Shown: positions 34,493 to 43,809 of the stretch, piece after piece
Position numbering within the stretch: position 1 is the stretch's first letter
Layout: every line of letters starts with the position of its first letter
Origin: Endomicrobiales bacterium
Lineage (GTDB): Bacteria; Elusimicrobiota; Endomicrobiia; Endomicrobiales; JAFGGC01
DNA: 64,000 bases
Direction of reading: 5' to 3'
Assembly (NCBI GenBank): GCA_016930715.1
Contig: JAFGGC010000012.1
Span: 72,454 to 136,453 of the forward strand
Notes under the pieces: generated by a model
Database searches by the model: none
What the model saw: only the letters and a program-made list of their open reading frames with translations
What the model was told of the DNA's origin: nothing
Position numbers and translations under genes: made by a program

Positions 34493-36082
34493 ATGAAAAA
34501 CAAAGGTTACTGGTGCCTGCAGCTGCACGCGCACCTGCCTTACGTGCGCCATCCCGAATACCCCGATTTCCTCGAAGAAGACTGGCTGTACGAAGGAATA
34601 ACGGAAACCTACCTTCCCCTGCTCTCAATATTCGAAAAATTCGCGGAAGACGGAGTCGACTTCAGGGTCACGATGACTATAACCCCGCCCCTCGCGGGGA
34701 TGCTGTCGGACTCGCTCCTGCAGGGAAGATACTACGCGAAGCTCAACGGCCTCGTTGAACTCGCCGAAAAAGAGTCCTGGCGGACAAGGAGCATACCCGA
34801 ATTCCACCCCGTGGCCCAGATGTACGAAGGCCGCCTGAAAGAGGCGAGGCGCCTGTGGGAAAAATACCACGGCAACATACTGACTGGCTTCAAGAACCTT
34901 CAGGACGCCGGCAAGCTCGAGATAATCACCTGCTGCGCCACCCACGGGTTCCTTCCGCTGAAATCCCACAAACAGGCGGTGCGGGCGCAGATAAAGGTCG
35001 CCTCGCAGGACTACCAGCGCCATTTCGGCAAAAAACCTGAAGGCATCTGGCTCGCCGAGTGCGCCTACCAGCCCGGAATAGACGAGGAACTCAAGAAAGA
35101 GGGCATACGCTTTTTCTTCCTCGAGGCCCACGGAATACTCTACGGCACGCCGAGGCCCAGGTTCGGCGTTTTCGCTCCAATCTACACGCCTTCTGGCGTT
35201 GCGGCTTTCGGGCGCGACATGGAAACCGCCCATCAGGTCTGGAGCGCCGACACGGGGTACCCGGGCGACCCGGACTACCGCGAATTTTACAGAGACCTCG
35301 GTTATGACCTTGACTATGAATACGTCAAGCCGTACCTTCACTCGGACGGCGTAAGGCGTAACATAGGCCTCAAATACCACAGGATCACGGGCCGTGTCCC
35401 TCTCTCCAACAAAGAACCGTACAATCCGGAATGGGCCAGGAACAAAGCGGCCTCGCACGCCGGCAATTTCATGTTCAACAGGGAAAAACAGATAGAATAC
35501 CTTTCCGGCGCTTTAGGCGGAAGGCCGCCTCTCGTCGTGTCGATGTACGACGCCGAGCTTTTCGGCCACTGGTGGTACGAGGGACCGCAATTCATTGATT
35601 ACCTTTTCAGGAAGATACACTATGACCAGAACGTTTTCAGCACCATCACGCCTTCGGAATACCTGAAGGAATTCCCCAGGAACCAGGTGATAACACCGGC
35701 CGCCTCAAGCTGGGGAGACAAAGGTTACTACGAGGTCTGGCTTAACGGCACGAACGACTGGATCTACCGCCACCTGCATAAAGCCGCCGAACGGATGATC
35801 GAGATCGCCGACAGGAACAAAAAACCCGGCGAGCTCAAGCGCAGGGCGCTCAACCAGGCCGCAAGGGAGCTTCTGCTGGCGCAGTCTTCTGACTGGGCAT
35901 TCATAATGACGACCGGCACGATGGTCGAATACGCCCAAAAAAGGACGAAGGACCACCTCGAGAATTTCACGAACCTCTACGGCCAGATAAAGCATAATTC
36001 CATAGACGAAGGATATCTCGGCGGGCTCGAATACAAGAACAACATATTCCCGGAAATCGACTACCGGGTTTTTTCATCTTAA
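34493..36082 (+). CDS. GH57 glycoside hydrolase, 1,4-alpha-glucan branching enzyme type
   Basis: A 529-residue enzyme of the family that includes the TK1436 and AmyC branching enzymes. The first conserved region is LHAHLPYVRHPE (about residues 9-20). The presumed nucleophile Glu189 lies in WLAECAYQPG and the presumed acid/base Asp353 in MYDAELFGHWWYEGP. The C-terminal helical DUF1957 domain follows (residues 410-525; WIYRHLHKAAERM, ELLLAQSSDWAFIM). It would introduce alpha-1,6 branches into glucans in the cytoplasm. No other glycogen gene is in the window. It lies 62 bases after DUF4912 in the same transcript. Confidence 0.92.
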   Translation: MKNKGYWCLQLHAHLPYVRHPEYPDFLEEDWLYEGITETYLPLLSIFEKFAEDGVDFRVTMTITPPLAGMLSDSLLQGRYYAKLNGLVELAEKESWRTRSIPEFHPVAQMYEGRLKEARRLWEKYHGNILTGFKNLQDAGKLEIITCCATHGFLPLKSHKQAVRAQIKVASQDYQRHFGKKPEGIWLAECAYQPGIDEELKKEGIRFFFLEAHGILYGTPRPRFGVFAPIYTPSGVAAFGRDMETAHQVWSADTGYPGDPDYREFYRDLGYDLDYEYVKPYLHSDGVRRNIGLKYHRITGRVPLSNKEPYNPEWARNKAASHAGNFMFNREKQIEYLSGALGGRPPLVVSMYDAELFGHWWYEGPQFIDYLFRKIHYDQNVFSTITPSEYLKEFPRNQVITPAASSWGDKGYYEVWLNGTNDWIYRHLHKAAERMIEIADRNKKPGELKRRALNQAARELLLAQSSDWAFIMTTGTMVEYAQKRTKDHLENFTNLYGQIKHNSIDEGYLGGLEYKNNIFPEIDYRVFSS

Positions 36083-36100
36083 TATCGGAGGACCGGAAAG

Positions 36101-36673
36101 ATGAGAATAACGAAACTTCACCTCATCCTGATTTTCGTGGTAATAGCCATAGGCGGCATATACGCCTACCAGTCCCACCTCGAGACAAAGAGGCAGGCGG
36201 AAATCGAGGCGCAGAGGCAGGCCGAGGCGCTGAGGCTTGAACAGGAAGAGAGAAAAAAGGCCGATTACCAGAAATACAAAAAGCTCGCCACGCAGGCGAT
36301 AGCGGTCGCGGGCGAATACTGGCTGTCCGCCAAGAGAGAAGGAAGGAACGTTTCGAAAGGCCAGGAAACACTTAGGCAGGCGAAATCCGCGTTCGCCCAG
36401 GAAGACTTCAAGACGGCACACGCGCTCGCAAGACAGTCGATAGACGCACTCAAAATATCGAAACAGGAAAAACTCTACTATAAAGTCGTAAGGGGAGACA
36501 ACCTCTGGAACATAGCCAAAATGCCGAGGCACTATGGCCGCGGAGCTATGTGGGTCAAAATCTGGCGGGCCAACGAAAAACAGATCCCCGACTTCGACAT
36601 CATCAGGCCCAGCCAGGTCCTCTATATCCCCAAAAAAGGCGATACTGCCCTGGCAAAAACTGAAACCCGTTAA
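36101..36673 (+). CDS. Membrane-anchored LysM protein
   Basis: A 190-residue protein. A single N-terminal hydrophobic helix (LHLILIFVVIAIGGIYAY) anchors it. A highly charged coiled coil (residues 28-60, rich in E, K, R, Q) and a helical repeat-like region follow. The C-terminal LysM domain (residues 127-182) shows YYKVVRGDNLWNIAKMP and ILYIPKK-like ends (VLYIPKKGD). LysM binds N-acetylglucosamine polymers, so this would contact peptidoglycan. A strong GGAGG ribosome site lies in the 18-base gap after the GH57 gene. Its precise role is unknown. Confidence 0.88.
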   Translation: MRITKLHLILIFVVIAIGGIYAYQSHLETKRQAEIEAQRQAEALRLEQEERKKADYQKYKKLATQAIAVAGEYWLSAKREGRNVSKGQETLRQAKSAFAQEDFKTAHALARQSIDALKISKQEKLYYKVVRGDNLWNIAKMPRHYGRGAMWVKIWRANEKQIPDFDIIRPSQVLYIPKKGDTALAKTETR

Positions 36674-36690
36674 AAACGCACGGAACATCA

Positions 36691-37956
36691 ATGACATTCA
36701 CGAGAATCGAAGATTTTCTCTACATACTTCTGCTGCTCCTTTTCGTGTCCATCTGGCTGTTCATCCTGCGCCAAAGACATTTTATCAAGGACCAGGAAAT
36801 AAAGTATTCCTACCGGCTCAAGGACGCCCAAGAAAAACTCGAGGAATACATAACCGACCTTGACAACCTGCTCGTGATGCTGGTCAGCATCCACGAATTC
36901 GGAATGACCGCGACCGGCATTATATCAAAAGAAGAGCTTTCGCAGTCCGTCATAAACTCGGCGTGCAGGCTCATACGCTCGGACGCCGGCTCGCTGATGC
37001 TTTTAAACCACGAAACCAACGAGCTTACCATAGCGGCTTCAAAAGGGCTTTCCGAAGAGGTAATTGAAACGACCAAGATGAAGCTCGGGGAAGGCATCGC
37101 CGGGCGGGTGGCCCAGACCGGAAAGGCCATTTTCGTCGAAGATATAGAGTCCGACGCGCGGTTCTTGAGGACCAACGCGAAACATTACAGTTCGAAATCC
37201 TTCATATGCGTTCCCTTGCGCGTAAAGAACAGGATAGTCGGGGTCTTGAACGTCAACTCCTGCGAGAAGAACAGGATATTCGAGGAAAGGGACGTTAGGC
37301 TCCTGACGATACTGGCTGACCAGGCCGCGATAACTTTCGAGAACATCGAGCTTTACGACAACCTGCAGAACTTCTACCTCGAGATGGTGCAGACCCTGGC
37401 GCGCGCCATCGACGCCAAGGACTCCTACACGCACGACCACGCGGACCGCGCGAGGCACTACGCCCGGCTTATCGGTAAAAAGCTTTCCCTGCCGGAGCCG
37501 ATGATACGCCACATCGAATACGCGGCGCTGATGCACGACATAGGAAAGATAGGGATAGACGAAACCATCCTCCACAAGACGGGCAAGCTCACCAACGAAG
37601 AGCGCGAGATAATAAAGAAACACCCCGCCATAGGCAACAGGATAATCGCGCCGGTCGCGTTTCTTTCGCCGGTTGCGCCGATGGTGCTTTACCATCAGGA
37701 GTGGTACAACGGCCAGGGCTATCCCGAAGGTCTCGTCGGAGAGGAGATACCCCTCGGGGCGAGGATTGTCGCCGTTATAGACGCATACGACGCGATAACT
37801 TCCGACAGGCCGTACAGGAAGGCTCTTTCCAAGGAAGTCGCCATCAAAGAGCTCAAAAAGGGATCTGGAACGCAATTCGACGAAAGGGTCGTCAAGGCCT
37901 TCCTTGAGATCCTAGAAGAGGAAGACAGGGAACCGGCAAAAGCAGAAGCCCGTTGA
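36691..37956 (+). CDS. Membrane GAF and HD-GYP domain protein, putative c-di-GMP phosphodiesterase
   Basis: A 421-residue signalling protein. An N-terminal helix (residues 8-27, LYILLLLLFVSIWLFILRQ) is followed by a short coiled coil, a GAF domain (about residues 70-215) and an HD-GYP domain (about 220-410). Key HD-GYP motifs are intact: HDHADRARHYA, LMHDIGKIGI (HD pair), KKHPAIG, LYHQEWYNGQGYP (the GYP motif), DAYDAITSDRPYR. HD-GYP enzymes hydrolyse cyclic di-GMP to GMP in two steps. The PilZ protein at 43114 and PilT are plausible downstream elements of the same signalling. It overlaps no gene and ends 16 bases before rsmI. Confidence 0.92.
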   Translation: MTFTRIEDFLYILLLLLFVSIWLFILRQRHFIKDQEIKYSYRLKDAQEKLEEYITDLDNLLVMLVSIHEFGMTATGIISKEELSQSVINSACRLIRSDAGSLMLLNHETNELTIAASKGLSEEVIETTKMKLGEGIAGRVAQTGKAIFVEDIESDARFLRTNAKHYSSKSFICVPLRVKNRIVGVLNVNSCEKNRIFEERDVRLLTILADQAAITFENIELYDNLQNFYLEMVQTLARAIDAKDSYTHDHADRARHYARLIGKKLSLPEPMIRHIEYAALMHDIGKIGIDETILHKTGKLTNEEREIIKKHPAIGNRIIAPVAFLSPVAPMVLYHQEWYNGQGYPEGLVGEEIPLGARIVAVIDAYDAITSDRPYRKALSKEVAIKELKKGSGTQFDERVVKAFLEILEEEDREPAKAEAR

Positions 37957-37972
37957 AAAACCTTCTTAAAAT

Positions 37973-38695
37973 ATGCAGTGCGGAACTCTTTTCATAGTGC
38001 CCACGCCCATCGGCAACCTCGAAGACATAACGCTGAGGGCGATAAGGACCCTCAGGGAATCCGACGAGATAGTCTGCGAGGACACGCGCCATACCGTGAA
38101 GCTCCTGAACCGCTTCGAGATAAAAAAACACCTTGTGAGTTTTTTCACCTATAACGAAAAAAGGCGCATACCGGAAATAATCGGCCGGCTGAAATCCGGG
38201 AAAAACATCTCGCTCGTGTCCGACTCCGGGACACCTGGCATCTCGGACCCTGGCTCGCGGCTCATCGCCGGGGCGATAGAAGAAAACATCCGGATAGTGT
38301 CCCTTCCCGGGGCAAGCGCGGCAATGACCGCCCTCGTCGCTTCAGGCCTACCGACAGGCTCTTTCGTCTTTCTCGGCTTTCTAAAAAGAAAGGCCGGGAA
38401 ACTGAAAAAGGAGCTCCTGAGCGCCGCTGGAACGGCCGAAACACTGATATTCTACGAATCACCTTTCAGGATAAAAAAGACGCTGGCCCTGTGCGCCGAA
38501 GTATTTTCAAAGGACTCCCGTGCCGCCGTGGCAAGGGAGATGACAAAAATCCACGAGGAGTTTATCCGCGGCTCTCTTTCTGATATAATAATGGCGTTTA
38601 GCGCGAAGGAGCCGCTCGGCGAATTCGTGGTGATGATATCTCCCGGCGCGGCAAAACAGGGAGCCGAAGCGGAAGGCGAGAATGAAAAAGATTAG
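37973..38695 (+). CDS. rsmI: 16S rRNA (cytidine-2'-O)-methyltransferase RsmI
   Basis: A 240-residue enzyme that 2'-O-methylates C1402 of 16S rRNA. Signature stretches are [15 protein letters not shown] at the N-terminus, [29 protein letters not shown] and [12 protein letters not shown], then FYESPFRI and [10 protein letters not shown] near residues 160-190. The C-terminal extension of longer homologues (about 280 residues) is missing, which is common. The end overlaps argC by 14 bases, so translation is coupled to an arginine biosynthesis gene with no obvious functional tie. Confidence 0.93.
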   Translation: MQCGTLFIVPTPIGNLEDITLRAIRTLRESDEIVCEDTRHTVKLLNRFEIKKHLVSFFTYNEKRRIPEIIGRLKSGKNISLVSDSGTPGISDPGSRLIAGAIEENIRIVSLPGASAAMTALVASGLPTGSFVFLGFLKRKAGKLKKELLSAAGTAETLIFYESPFRIKKTLALCAEVFSKDSRAAVAREMTKIHEEFIRGSLSDIIMAFSAKEPLGEFVVMISPGAAKQGAEAEGENEKD

Positions 38696-39710
38696 AGCAG
38701 GCATAGTGGGAATAACCGGATTCACCGGCGAAGAGCTCATAAGGCTCCTCGTCAAACACAAGGGGGCGGATATCACCGTCCTCGCCGGAAGGTCCACTTC
38801 CGAAATCAGGCCGCTTAAGGACATTTATCCCCACTTCGGCTCGCTCGACGTGCCGTGCGAACCGCTCGACCCCGTTTCGATATCGAAAAAATGCGACGTC
38901 GTGTTCCTCGCCCTGCCTCATAGAGTGTCTTTCGAGATCGTCCCGGACCTCATAAAGAGCAATGTCAAGGTAATAGACCTTTCGGCGGATTTCAGGATAA
39001 ACAACGCGGCCTCCTACGAAAAATGGTACGGAGAAAAGCACGCCGCGCCCCAGTTCCTGCCGCAGGCGGTCTACGGCCTCTGCGAGCTTTACAGAAAAGA
39101 GATAAAGAACGCACGGCTCGTGGCGAATCCCGGCTGTTACCCGACGACTATAATACTCGGGCTGCTGCCCGCGATAAGGAACGGGCTCATAAATCTTTCC
39201 TCCGTCATAATAGACGCCAAGAGCAGCCCGTCCGGGGCGGGAAGGAAAAGCACCGCCGAGTACTTCGAAAAAGAGCACCCGAACTTCAGGCCGTACAACA
39301 TAGGCGGCAGGCACCGGCACATACCGGAGATAGAGCAGGAACTTTCGAAGATCGCGGGCGAGGGAGTCACCGTCACGTTCACGCCGCAGATAATACCAGT
39401 CGAGAGAGGGATGATATCCACGATATACTCCAACCTTCTGAAAAAAGTATCTACGGAAGAGATAACCTCGCTCTACAGGGATTTCTACTCCGGCGACAGG
39501 TTCATCAGGGTGATAGAAGAGAACAACCTGCCCGATGTTAGAGGCGTTGTCAACACTAACTATTGCGATATAACCGCAAGGATTGACGAAAGGGCCGGCA
39601 GGCTGATAGTGGTTTCGGCGATAGACAACCTCGTGAAGGGAGCTTCCGGTCAGGCGGTCCAGAACATGAACATAATGTTCGGGCTTGACGAAACTGAAGG
39701 CCTGATATAA
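38682..39710 (+). CDS. argC: N-acetyl-gamma-glutamyl-phosphate reductase
   Basis: A 342-residue NADPH-dependent enzyme that reduces N-acetylglutamyl phosphate to the semialdehyde, third step of arginine synthesis. The dinucleotide fold begins [17 protein letters not shown]; the catalytic cysteine is in [15 protein letters not shown] near residue 148, and the conserved [11 protein letters not shown] segment with catalytic His lies near residue 210. The length is normal. The start overlaps rsmI by 14 bases. argJ follows after a short repeat-filled gap; argB, argD and argF are not in the window. Confidence 0.95.
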   Translation: MKKIRAGIVGITGFTGEELIRLLVKHKGADITVLAGRSTSEIRPLKDIYPHFGSLDVPCEPLDPVSISKKCDVVFLALPHRVSFEIVPDLIKSNVKVIDLSADFRINNAASYEKWYGEKHAAPQFLPQAVYGLCELYRKEIKNARLVANPGCYPTTIILGLLPAIRNGLINLSSVIIDAKSSPSGAGRKSTAEYFEKEHPNFRPYNIGGRHRHIPEIEQELSKIAGEGVTVTFTPQIIPVERGMISTIYSNLLKKVSTEEITSLYRDFYSGDRFIRVIEENNLPDVRGVVNTNYCDITARIDERAGRLIVVSAIDNLVKGASGQAVQNMNIMFGLDETEGLI

Positions 39711-39719
39711 GGCAAACTC

Positions 39720-39779
39720 CAATTACCAAACTCTAAACACCAGAATACGAATTTTTGGAATTTAGAAATTAGAAATTGA
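39720..39779. repeat. AATTTCTAATTTC-type inverted repeat, copy 1 (family B)
   Basis: CAATTACCAAACTCTAAAC at 39720 is mirrored imperfectly by TTTAGAAATTAGAAATTG at 39761-39778. It fills the gap between argC and argJ. Confidence 0.6.
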
Positions 39780-39786
39780 GGTAAAT

Positions 39787-40992
39787 ATGCTTCCCAAAGG
39801 ATTCATAGTAAACGGCGTAAGATGCGGCATATACAAAAAAGCAAAAAAAGAAGACCTGGCGCTTTTTTATTCCAACGTTTCTTGCGCGGCCGCCGGACTT
39901 TTCACTTCAAACGTCGTAAAAGCTGCCCCGGTCATAGTTTCCGAAAGGCACCTTAAAAAAACAAGAGGAGAGGCAAGGGCGGTAATAGCAAACGCCGGAT
40001 GCGCCAACTGCTGCACCGGAAAAAGAGGCGAAAAGGACGCGCTTTTCGAATGCAGGCTCACGGCGGAGGAATTCAGCATCAGGCCCGAAGAGGTCCTCGT
40101 GGCCTCAACCGGGGTGATAGGCAGTTTCATGCAGATGGACAAGCTGGCAAAAGGCATCGATCTTCTTTCCATAAGAACCCTTGAGAACAGAAGCGACCCG
40201 GCCTCGGGCGCGCGGGCCATAATGACAACGGACACGGTGCCGAAAGTATCGTCAAAAAAGGTATTCATCGGCACGAAAACGGTCACCCTCTGGGCCGCCG
40301 CCAAGGGCTCGGGAATGATGCATCCGAAACTGAAAAAGCCCCACGCGACGATGCTCGCCTTCATTCTCACGGACGCGGCCGTTGAAAAGGCGGCTCTCGA
40401 CAGGCTTCTCCTGAAAGCCGCCGACAACACGCTCAATAAAACCACGGTCGACGGGGACACCTCGACAAACGACGCCCTAATAATGCTGGCCAACGGGCTA
40501 GCCAACAACCCTCCGATAGCCGAAAACACCAAACACTTCTATATTCTGGCGAAGGCGGTGAACGAGATCTGCGCCGACCTCGCCAGAAAACTGGCCAGGG
40601 ACGGCGAAGGCGCGACCAAGCTGATAGAGGTCAACGTCATAAACGCGCCCGACCAGAGAGCGGCCGAAAAGGTCGCAGAAACCGTCGCGACATCGAACCT
40701 TTTCAAGACGGCGATGTTCGGCAACGACGCCAACTGGGGAAGGATAATGGCGGCCGCGGGAAGGTCTGGCGTGCACTTCAACCCGGAAAAGACAGAGGTA
40801 TCTATAGGCAGGCTGACCGTTTTCAGGAACGGAATGCCGACGGATTATTCCGAGGCCAAGGCGAAAAGGATCCTGAGGCAAAAGGAAGTGACGGTGCTCA
40901 TCAACCTGAACAGGGGAAAGGGCTCGTCCAGATACTATACCTGCGACCTTTCCTGCGATTACGTGAAAATAAACGCCAGTTACCGCAGCTGA
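39787..40992 (+). CDS. argJ: Glutamate N-acetyltransferase / N-acetylglutamate synthase ArgJ
   Basis: A 401-residue Ntn-type autoprocessing enzyme. It moves the acetyl group from N-acetylornithine to glutamate and, in bifunctional members, also acetylates glutamate with acetyl-CoA. The N-terminus (GFIVNGVRCGIYKKAKKEDLAL, split here at GFIVNGVRCGIY) and oxyanion region (VASTGVIG) are typical; the nucleophilic threonine created by cleavage lies in KTTVDGDTSTND near residues 218-229. NDANWGRIMAAAGRSG and the C-terminal CDLSCDYVKINASYRS are canonical. Its presence means the cyclic arginine pathway, so argE is not needed. Confidence 0.95.
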   Translation: MLPKGFIVNGVRCGIYKKAKKEDLALFYSNVSCAAAGLFTSNVVKAAPVIVSERHLKKTRGEARAVIANAGCANCCTGKRGEKDALFECRLTAEEFSIRPEEVLVASTGVIGSFMQMDKLAKGIDLLSIRTLENRSDPASGARAIMTTDTVPKVSSKKVFIGTKTVTLWAAAKGSGMMHPKLKKPHATMLAFILTDAAVEKAALDRLLLKAADNTLNKTTVDGDTSTNDALIMLANGLANNPPIAENTKHFYILAKAVNEICADLARKLARDGEGATKLIEVNVINAPDQRAAEKVAETVATSNLFKTAMFGNDANWGRIMAAAGRSGVHFNPEKTEVSIGRLTVFRNGMPTDYSEAKAKRILRQKEVTVLINLNRGKGSSRYYTCDLSCDYVKINASYRS

Positions 40993-41056
40993 TACCGTTC
41001 TTGGCTCCAATTATATTTGAATCCATCATCACCGAACGCCGGGCTTTGGCACTTTT

Positions 41057-41677
41057 ATGAAAACAACCGTTATAAAAATAAAGAGGCCCGATGACAAAAC
41101 GCTGAAGGCCGTAAACGGCGTTCTGGCAAAGGGCGGCATAGTGGCATTTCCGACGGATACGGTCTACGGCCTTGCCGCAAGCGCGTTCAACCGCGACGCG
41201 GTCAAAAAGATATATTCCCTAAAAGGCCGTTCCTACAAAAAACCGCTGATACTGATGGCCGGCGACCTTGAGCGCCTGAAGATCCTTGTCCAGTTCAGCG
41301 CCAAGGCTCAATTGTTGTCGAATAATTTCTGGCCCGGCCCCCTTACCCTCATACTTCCCACGACCGAACTCGGGCAGATGGTCTCGGGCGGAAGAAAGGA
41401 CATCGGGGTCAGGATACCCGCGGACAAAACGGCCCTTGCGATACTCAAGAACTGCCGGTTCCCTCTTTTCACGACAAGCGCCAACCCCTCGCGCAAACCC
41501 AGCGCCAAAAACGGCAGGGAAGCGGCGGGCTATTTCAAGGGCAAGGTGGACCTGATCGTCGATTCGGGCGCCTGCAGGCACGGTGCCGAATCGACGGTGA
41601 TAGACGCGACCCACTACAACTGCCTTCTTGTCCGCGAAGGCTGCCTTCCCTCAAAGAAATTGCTAAAATATATATGA
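41057..41677 (+). CDS. tsaC: L-threonylcarbamoyladenylate synthase (Sua5/YciO/YrdC family)
   Basis: A 206-residue YrdC-domain protein that makes threonylcarbamoyl-AMP for the t6A modification of tRNAs reading ANN codons. Typical motifs are GGIVAFPTDTVYGLAA (residues 30-45), YSLKGRSYKKPL, FWPGPLTLIL and VRIPADKTAL, followed by TTSANPS. It is the short form without the C-terminal Sua5 domain. The gene starts 64 bases after argJ, with no strong ribosome site. YciO paralogues share the fold, so TsaC function is likely but not certain. Confidence 0.9.
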   Translation: MKTTVIKIKRPDDKTLKAVNGVLAKGGIVAFPTDTVYGLAASAFNRDAVKKIYSLKGRSYKKPLILMAGDLERLKILVQFSAKAQLLSNNFWPGPLTLILPTTELGQMVSGGRKDIGVRIPADKTALAILKNCRFPLFTTSANPSRKPSAKNGREAAGYFKGKVDLIVDSGACRHGAESTVIDATHYNCLLVREGCLPSKKLLKYI

Positions 41678-41680
41678 GGC

Positions 41681-41755
41681 TGATTACACGGATTTAGGCA
41701 AAGAATGAAGACGTTGATTTATCAGTGGAATCGCCTTTAGAAATCTGTGTAATCA
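41681..41755. repeat. GATTACACAGATT-type inverted repeat, copy 4
   Basis: TGATTACACGGATT at 41681-41694 is mirrored by AAATCTGTGTAATCA at 41741-41755. It fills the gap between tsaC and glyA and ends next to the glyA ribosome site. Confidence 0.75.
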
Positions 41756-41779
41756 TTTTAAGGAAACGGAGAGAAAAAA

Positions 41780-43012
41780 ATGAAACACATCCAGAAACAG
41801 GACCCCGAAATCTACGAAGCGATTCAAAAAGAGCTCGAACGCCAGAGAAACACCCTTGAGCTCATAGCATCCGAGAACCACACGTCCGAAGCCGTGATGG
41901 AGGCCCAGGGATCGTGCCTTACGAACAAATACGCGGAAGGGTATCCCGGGAAGCGCTACTACGGCGGCTGCGAGTTCGTAGATATAGCCGAGAATATAGC
42001 GATAGACCGGGCCAAGAGGCTTTTCGGGGCGGAATTCGTGAACGTTCAGCCCCATTCCGGCACGCAGGCCAACATAGCGGTCCTGATGTCGCTCTTGAAC
42101 ATCGGCGACACGATAATGGGTATGAGCCTCGCGCACGGCGGACACCTTTCTCACGGCCACCCCATAAATTTCAGCGGAAAATACTTCAAGGTCATCCCCT
42201 ACACCGTCAGGCAGGACACCGAGCAGATAGATTACGACGAAATAGAAAAACTCGCCGCGGAAAACAAGCCCAAGATGATAATCACCGGCGCAAGCGCCTA
42301 TTCAAGAGTATGGGAATGGGAAAGGCTAAAAAAAATCTCTGATTCCGCGGGAGCGATTCTTTTCGCGGACATCGCGCACTATGCCGGCCTCATCGCGGCA
42401 GGACACTACCCCACCCCCGTGCCGCACGCGGACATCGTAACCACCACGACCCACAAGACGCTCAGGGGGCCGAGGGCCGGACTAATAATGGGAAAAAGCA
42501 GGTACGAAGCGGCGATAAACAAGACCGTTTTTCCCGGCAACCAGGGCGGGCCTCTCATGCACGTTATAGCGGCAAAAGCGGTCGCTTTCGGCGAGGCGCT
42601 GAAACCAGAATTCAAGGTTTACCAGAAACAGGTGCTGGCCAACGCGCGCGCTTTCGCTTCGGCGCTTTCCAAACTTGGCCTGAGAATCGTTTCGGGCGGG
42701 ACCGACTGCCACATGTTCCTTGTCGATTTAAGGCCGCTCGGCGTCAAGGGAAAGGACGCGCAGGAAACCCTCGAAAAGGTACGGATAACGGTCAATAAAA
42801 ACGCCATACCTTACGATCCCGAAAAACCCATGGTGGCCTCAGGTATCCGGATAGGAACCCCCGCTATCACGACCAGGGGGATGAAGGAAAAAGAGATGGA
42901 GCTCATTGCGGGCTGGATCGTGGAAGCGCTCAAGAATCCGGCGGACCAGAAGGTACTCGGGCGGATAAACGGAGAAGTTAAGTCCTTTTGCGGGAAATTC
43001 CCTCTTTACTAA
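41780..43012 (+). CDS. glyA: Serine hydroxymethyltransferase
   Basis: A 410-residue PLP enzyme converting serine and tetrahydrofolate to glycine and 5,10-methylene-tetrahydrofolate. Typical motifs: [46 protein letters not shown], and the PLP-binding lysine in [15 protein letters not shown] near residue 226. The GGxxHxF-type end motifs ([14 protein letters not shown]) and [11 protein letters not shown] are intact. The start has GGAG nine bases upstream. Full length for the family. Provides one-carbon units for thymidylate, purines and methionine. Confidence 0.97.
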   Translation: MKHIQKQDPEIYEAIQKELERQRNTLELIASENHTSEAVMEAQGSCLTNKYAEGYPGKRYYGGCEFVDIAENIAIDRAKRLFGAEFVNVQPHSGTQANIAVLMSLLNIGDTIMGMSLAHGGHLSHGHPINFSGKYFKVIPYTVRQDTEQIDYDEIEKLAAENKPKMIITGASAYSRVWEWERLKKISDSAGAILFADIAHYAGLIAAGHYPTPVPHADIVTTTTHKTLRGPRAGLIMGKSRYEAAINKTVFPGNQGGPLMHVIAAKAVAFGEALKPEFKVYQKQVLANARAFASALSKLGLRIVSGGTDCHMFLVDLRPLGVKGKDAQETLEKVRITVNKNAIPYDPEKPMVASGIRIGTPAITTRGMKEKEMELIAGWIVEALKNPADQKVLGRINGEVKSFCGKFPLY

Positions 43013-43017
43013 AAAAA

Positions 43018-43116
43018 GATTACACAGATTGTTAAAAACGATTACACAGATTAGAGGTTTTTGCCTTTATGGTTAAGCCATATCTGTATAATCGAAGTAT
43101 GAAATCCGTGTAATCA
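43018..43116. repeat. GATTACACAGATT-type inverted repeat, copy 5
   Basis: Two direct copies GATTACACAGATT (43018-43030 and 43049-43061) face ATCTGTATAATC and AATCCGTGTAATCA (43103-43116). The right end supplies the TGA stop of the PilZ gene. Confidence 0.8.
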
Positions 43117-43545
43117 TTCTTCCTTCGGGAACTTGTCGGCGAACTTTTTTATCCACTCCAGCGCGGCCTCTTCGCCGGTAAGTATCCTCCCCTCTTTTTT
43201 AAAAACTTCCTTTTTGTAGTTCTGTATGTGACAGACCTGCTCTATCATCCTGACCTTGAACGGGTTGTCCGAGCCGATGAACTTGACCCCCACGTCGTAA
43301 TAATCGGTGTTCCTGTTGCACCACACCACCTCGCCTCTCGCGGCAAACACGGGTTTGGTCAGGGGTATCTTGACGTGCACTATGGTGCCGAGCTTGACCT
43401 CAACGCTCGATTTGAACGAAAGCCCGCCGAAACTGATGTTGTTGAGGTATTCCTTCCTGTGGGTCACTATATCGCCCAGCTGCACCTGAATGGGCATGTC
43501 CATCGAATGCCTGTCATATTCCCTTTTCTTGTAGTCCTTGTCCAT
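43114..43545 (-). CDS. PilZ-domain protein, putative c-di-GMP effector
   Basis: A 143-residue protein. The PilZ domain covers about residues 5-105: KKREYDRHSMDMPIQV carries a shortened RxxxR-like start (here KREYDRH), and NNISFGGLSF matches the D/NxSxxG motif. The C-terminal tail is helical and charged. PilZ proteins bind cyclic di-GMP and alter motility or polysaccharide machinery. The ATG at 43545 is chosen because the longer frame to 43614 would read through an inverted repeat. The stop codon is provided by repeat copy 5. It could respond to the HD-GYP protein encoded 5 kb away. Confidence 0.85.
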   Translation of the reverse strand: MDKDYKKREYDRHSMDMPIQVQLGDIVTHRKEYLNNISFGGLSFKSSVEVKLGTIVHVKIPLTKPVFAARGEVVWCNRNTDYYDVGVKFIGSDNPFKVRMIEQVCHIQNYKKEVFKKEGRILTGEEAALEWIKKFADKFPKEE

Positions 43546-43550
43546 GTTAG

Positions 43551-43673
43551 CCCCGTTAGAGACAGTCCCGCCCGTGGCGGGACGTAATTCCTTATGTTTT
43601 AAATAAATGTACAATGAAACCTTTCTCGACCGCGGTATTACGACCTGCTTCCATTAGAGTGTCTCTAACGGGG
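43551..43673. repeat. 13-bp inverted repeat flanking the PilZ leader
   Basis: CCCCGTTAGAGAC (43551-43563) and its exact reverse complement (43661-43673) enclose 97 bases; a smaller hairpin, GTCCCGCC / GGCGGGAC, lies just inside the left arm. It is the same element type as 23423-23511, and again one arm ends a few bases before a minus-strand start codon. Confidence 0.8.
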
Positions 43674-43743
43674 TGAACCCCGCCAGTATTAATTCACAAC
43701 AATTCTACATATTTTCAGGGTGTTTTACAAGTTCTAAACTCGT

Positions 43744-43772
43744 TTGACTTGACCGTCGCAAAAATATAGAAT
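43744..43772 (+). promoter_or_regulatory. Promoter of thrC
   Basis: TTGACT (43744-43749), 17-base spacer, TAGAAT (43767-43772), about 38 bases before the thrC ATG. An AGGAAAGGA purine run follows. Confidence 0.65.
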
Positions 43773-43809
43773 AGACATAATATTACAGGAAAGGACGATT
43801 GAAACCGCC

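Noticed and set aside
34625-35458. A 277-codon minus-strand frame opposite the GH57 gene
   Set aside because: Antisense shadow with no motif; the plus strand carries both GH57 catalytic residues.
38598-39722. A 374-codon minus-strand frame opposite argC
   Set aside because: It is a shadow frame of argC caused by GC-biased third positions; argC has full catalytic motifs.
43546-43614. A 23-residue N-terminal extension of the PilZ protein
   Set aside because: The extension translates the inverted repeat and has no similarity to PilZ proteins; ATG 43545 fits the domain start.
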